A stretch of DNA of 64,000 nt, taken from contig NZ_QGDQ01000003.1 in NCBI RefSeq assembly GCF_003149145.1, positions 124,001 through 188,000 of the forward strand, read 5' to 3'. The position numbers and the translations under genes are program-made. Shown one piece after another: positions 63,643 to 64,000 of this stretch (within the stretch, counting starts at the first letter, position 1; every line of letters begins with the position of its first letter). Under the pieces are notes generated by a model. The model was not told the DNA's origin. It saw nothing but the letters and a program-made list of their open reading frames with translations, and made no database searches. This DNA comes from Quadrisphaera granulorum. GTDB lineage: Bacteria; Actinomycetota; Actinomycetes; Actinomycetales; Quadrisphaeraceae.

Positions 63643-64000
63643 ATGACCACTACTACCGGCCGCTCGGGCCACTCGGGCCGCCCGCCGCAGCCCCGCTCCG
63701 TCGAACCGGCCGCCGCGGGCGTGGTCGGCGGGAAGCTCCGCTGGCGCACCTCCCGGATCCAGGATCCGGGGGCACTGCTCGACGTCCTTGCCCGGCGTGC
63801 ACCGGCCGCGAGCGCGCTCGCGTGGGTGCGTCGCGAGGAGGGCCTGGTCGGCTGGGGCGAGGCCGCACGCGTCGAGGCCGGCGGGGAACATCGGTTCGCC
63901 ACGGCGGCCGCCGCCTGGCGTGACCTCGTGCTCGGTGCGCCCGTCGTCGATGACGTCCGCCTGCCCGGCACAGGTCCGGTGGCGTTCACGTCGCTGTCCT
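63643..64000 (+). CDS. menF: Isochorismate synthase, partial (N-terminal part)
   Basis: The first 119 residues of a chorismate-binding enzyme run off the right edge. The segment ALAWVRREEGLVGWGEAARVE followed by LPGTGPVAFTSLS matches the N-terminal domain of actinobacterial MenF-type isochorismate synthases; the catalytic domain is not in the window. The product would feed menaquinone synthesis, consistent with the neighbours. EntC-like siderophore use is a less likely alternative. Confidence 0.8.
   Translation, partial: MTTTTGRSGHSGRPPQPRSVEPAAAGVVGGKLRWRTSRIQDPGALLDVLARRAPAASALAWVRREEGLVGWGEAARVEAGGEHRFATAAAAWRDLVLGAPVVDDVRLPGTGPVAFTSLS

Overview
The window (about 72% G+C by eye, many GTG and TTG starts) is chromosomal DNA of an actinobacterium. 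The long ribosomal cluster, the neighbourhood tRNA-Tyr/Thr/Met - rpmG - hadA - hadB - murB - aspC - tRNA-Trp - secE - nusG, an acidic extension on NusG, HadA/HadB-type dehydratases and menaquinone genes all fit that phylum. Kineosporiales or relatives is a guess; the genus cannot be fixed from the sequence.

Positions 1-36961 are almost entirely transcription and translation machinery on the minus strand. Reading in the direction of transcription, right to left: secE-nusG, rplK-rplA, rplJ-rplL, rpoB-rpoC, rpsL-rpsG, fusA, tuf, the S10-spc block rpsJ to rplO, secY-adk-map, infA-rpmJ-rpsM-rpsK, rpoA-rplQ, truA, a DUF5709 protein, then rplM-rpsI-glmM. Strong GC hairpins and several recognisable promoters (for example TTGACT-N18-TAGTCT before rpsL and TTGACC-N18-TAGTCT before rplM) cut this apparently continuous cluster into about a dozen probable transcription units. 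rpsD is not in the alpha block.

Positions 37054-45168 keep the conserved actinobacterial order tRNA-Trp - aspC - murB - hadB - hadA - rpmG - tRNA-Met/Thr/Tyr, but two transporters and a LacI-type regulator with a palindromic operator sit among these genes. Positions 45280-55714 hold accessory functions: YajQ, an ABC exporter whose ATPase motifs are degenerate, HtpX, a KorAB 2-oxoacid:ferredoxin oxidoreductase coupled to a RarD-like permease, a Tat-exported PhoX phosphatase behind a candidate PHO box, and a CopC-domain protein. Positions 55815-64000 contain a GH13 glucosidase and a menaquinone cluster (polyprenyl diphosphate synthase, geranylgeranyl-type reductase, MenG, and the start of an isochorismate synthase), interrupted by a divergent ProA-like dehydrogenase and a DAO-type FAD oxidoreductase.

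No insertion sequence, prophage, CRISPR array or clear new multi-gene defence system was seen. The most unusual signals are non-coding: two long perfect palindromes of one family with a compensatory base change, a 13-nt tandem repeat that places stop codons in all three frames after yajQ, a set of leaderless-looking starts (TAGNNT followed 6-8 nt later by GTG or ATG), and a promoter whose -35 box lies in the T-tract of the rpoC terminator.
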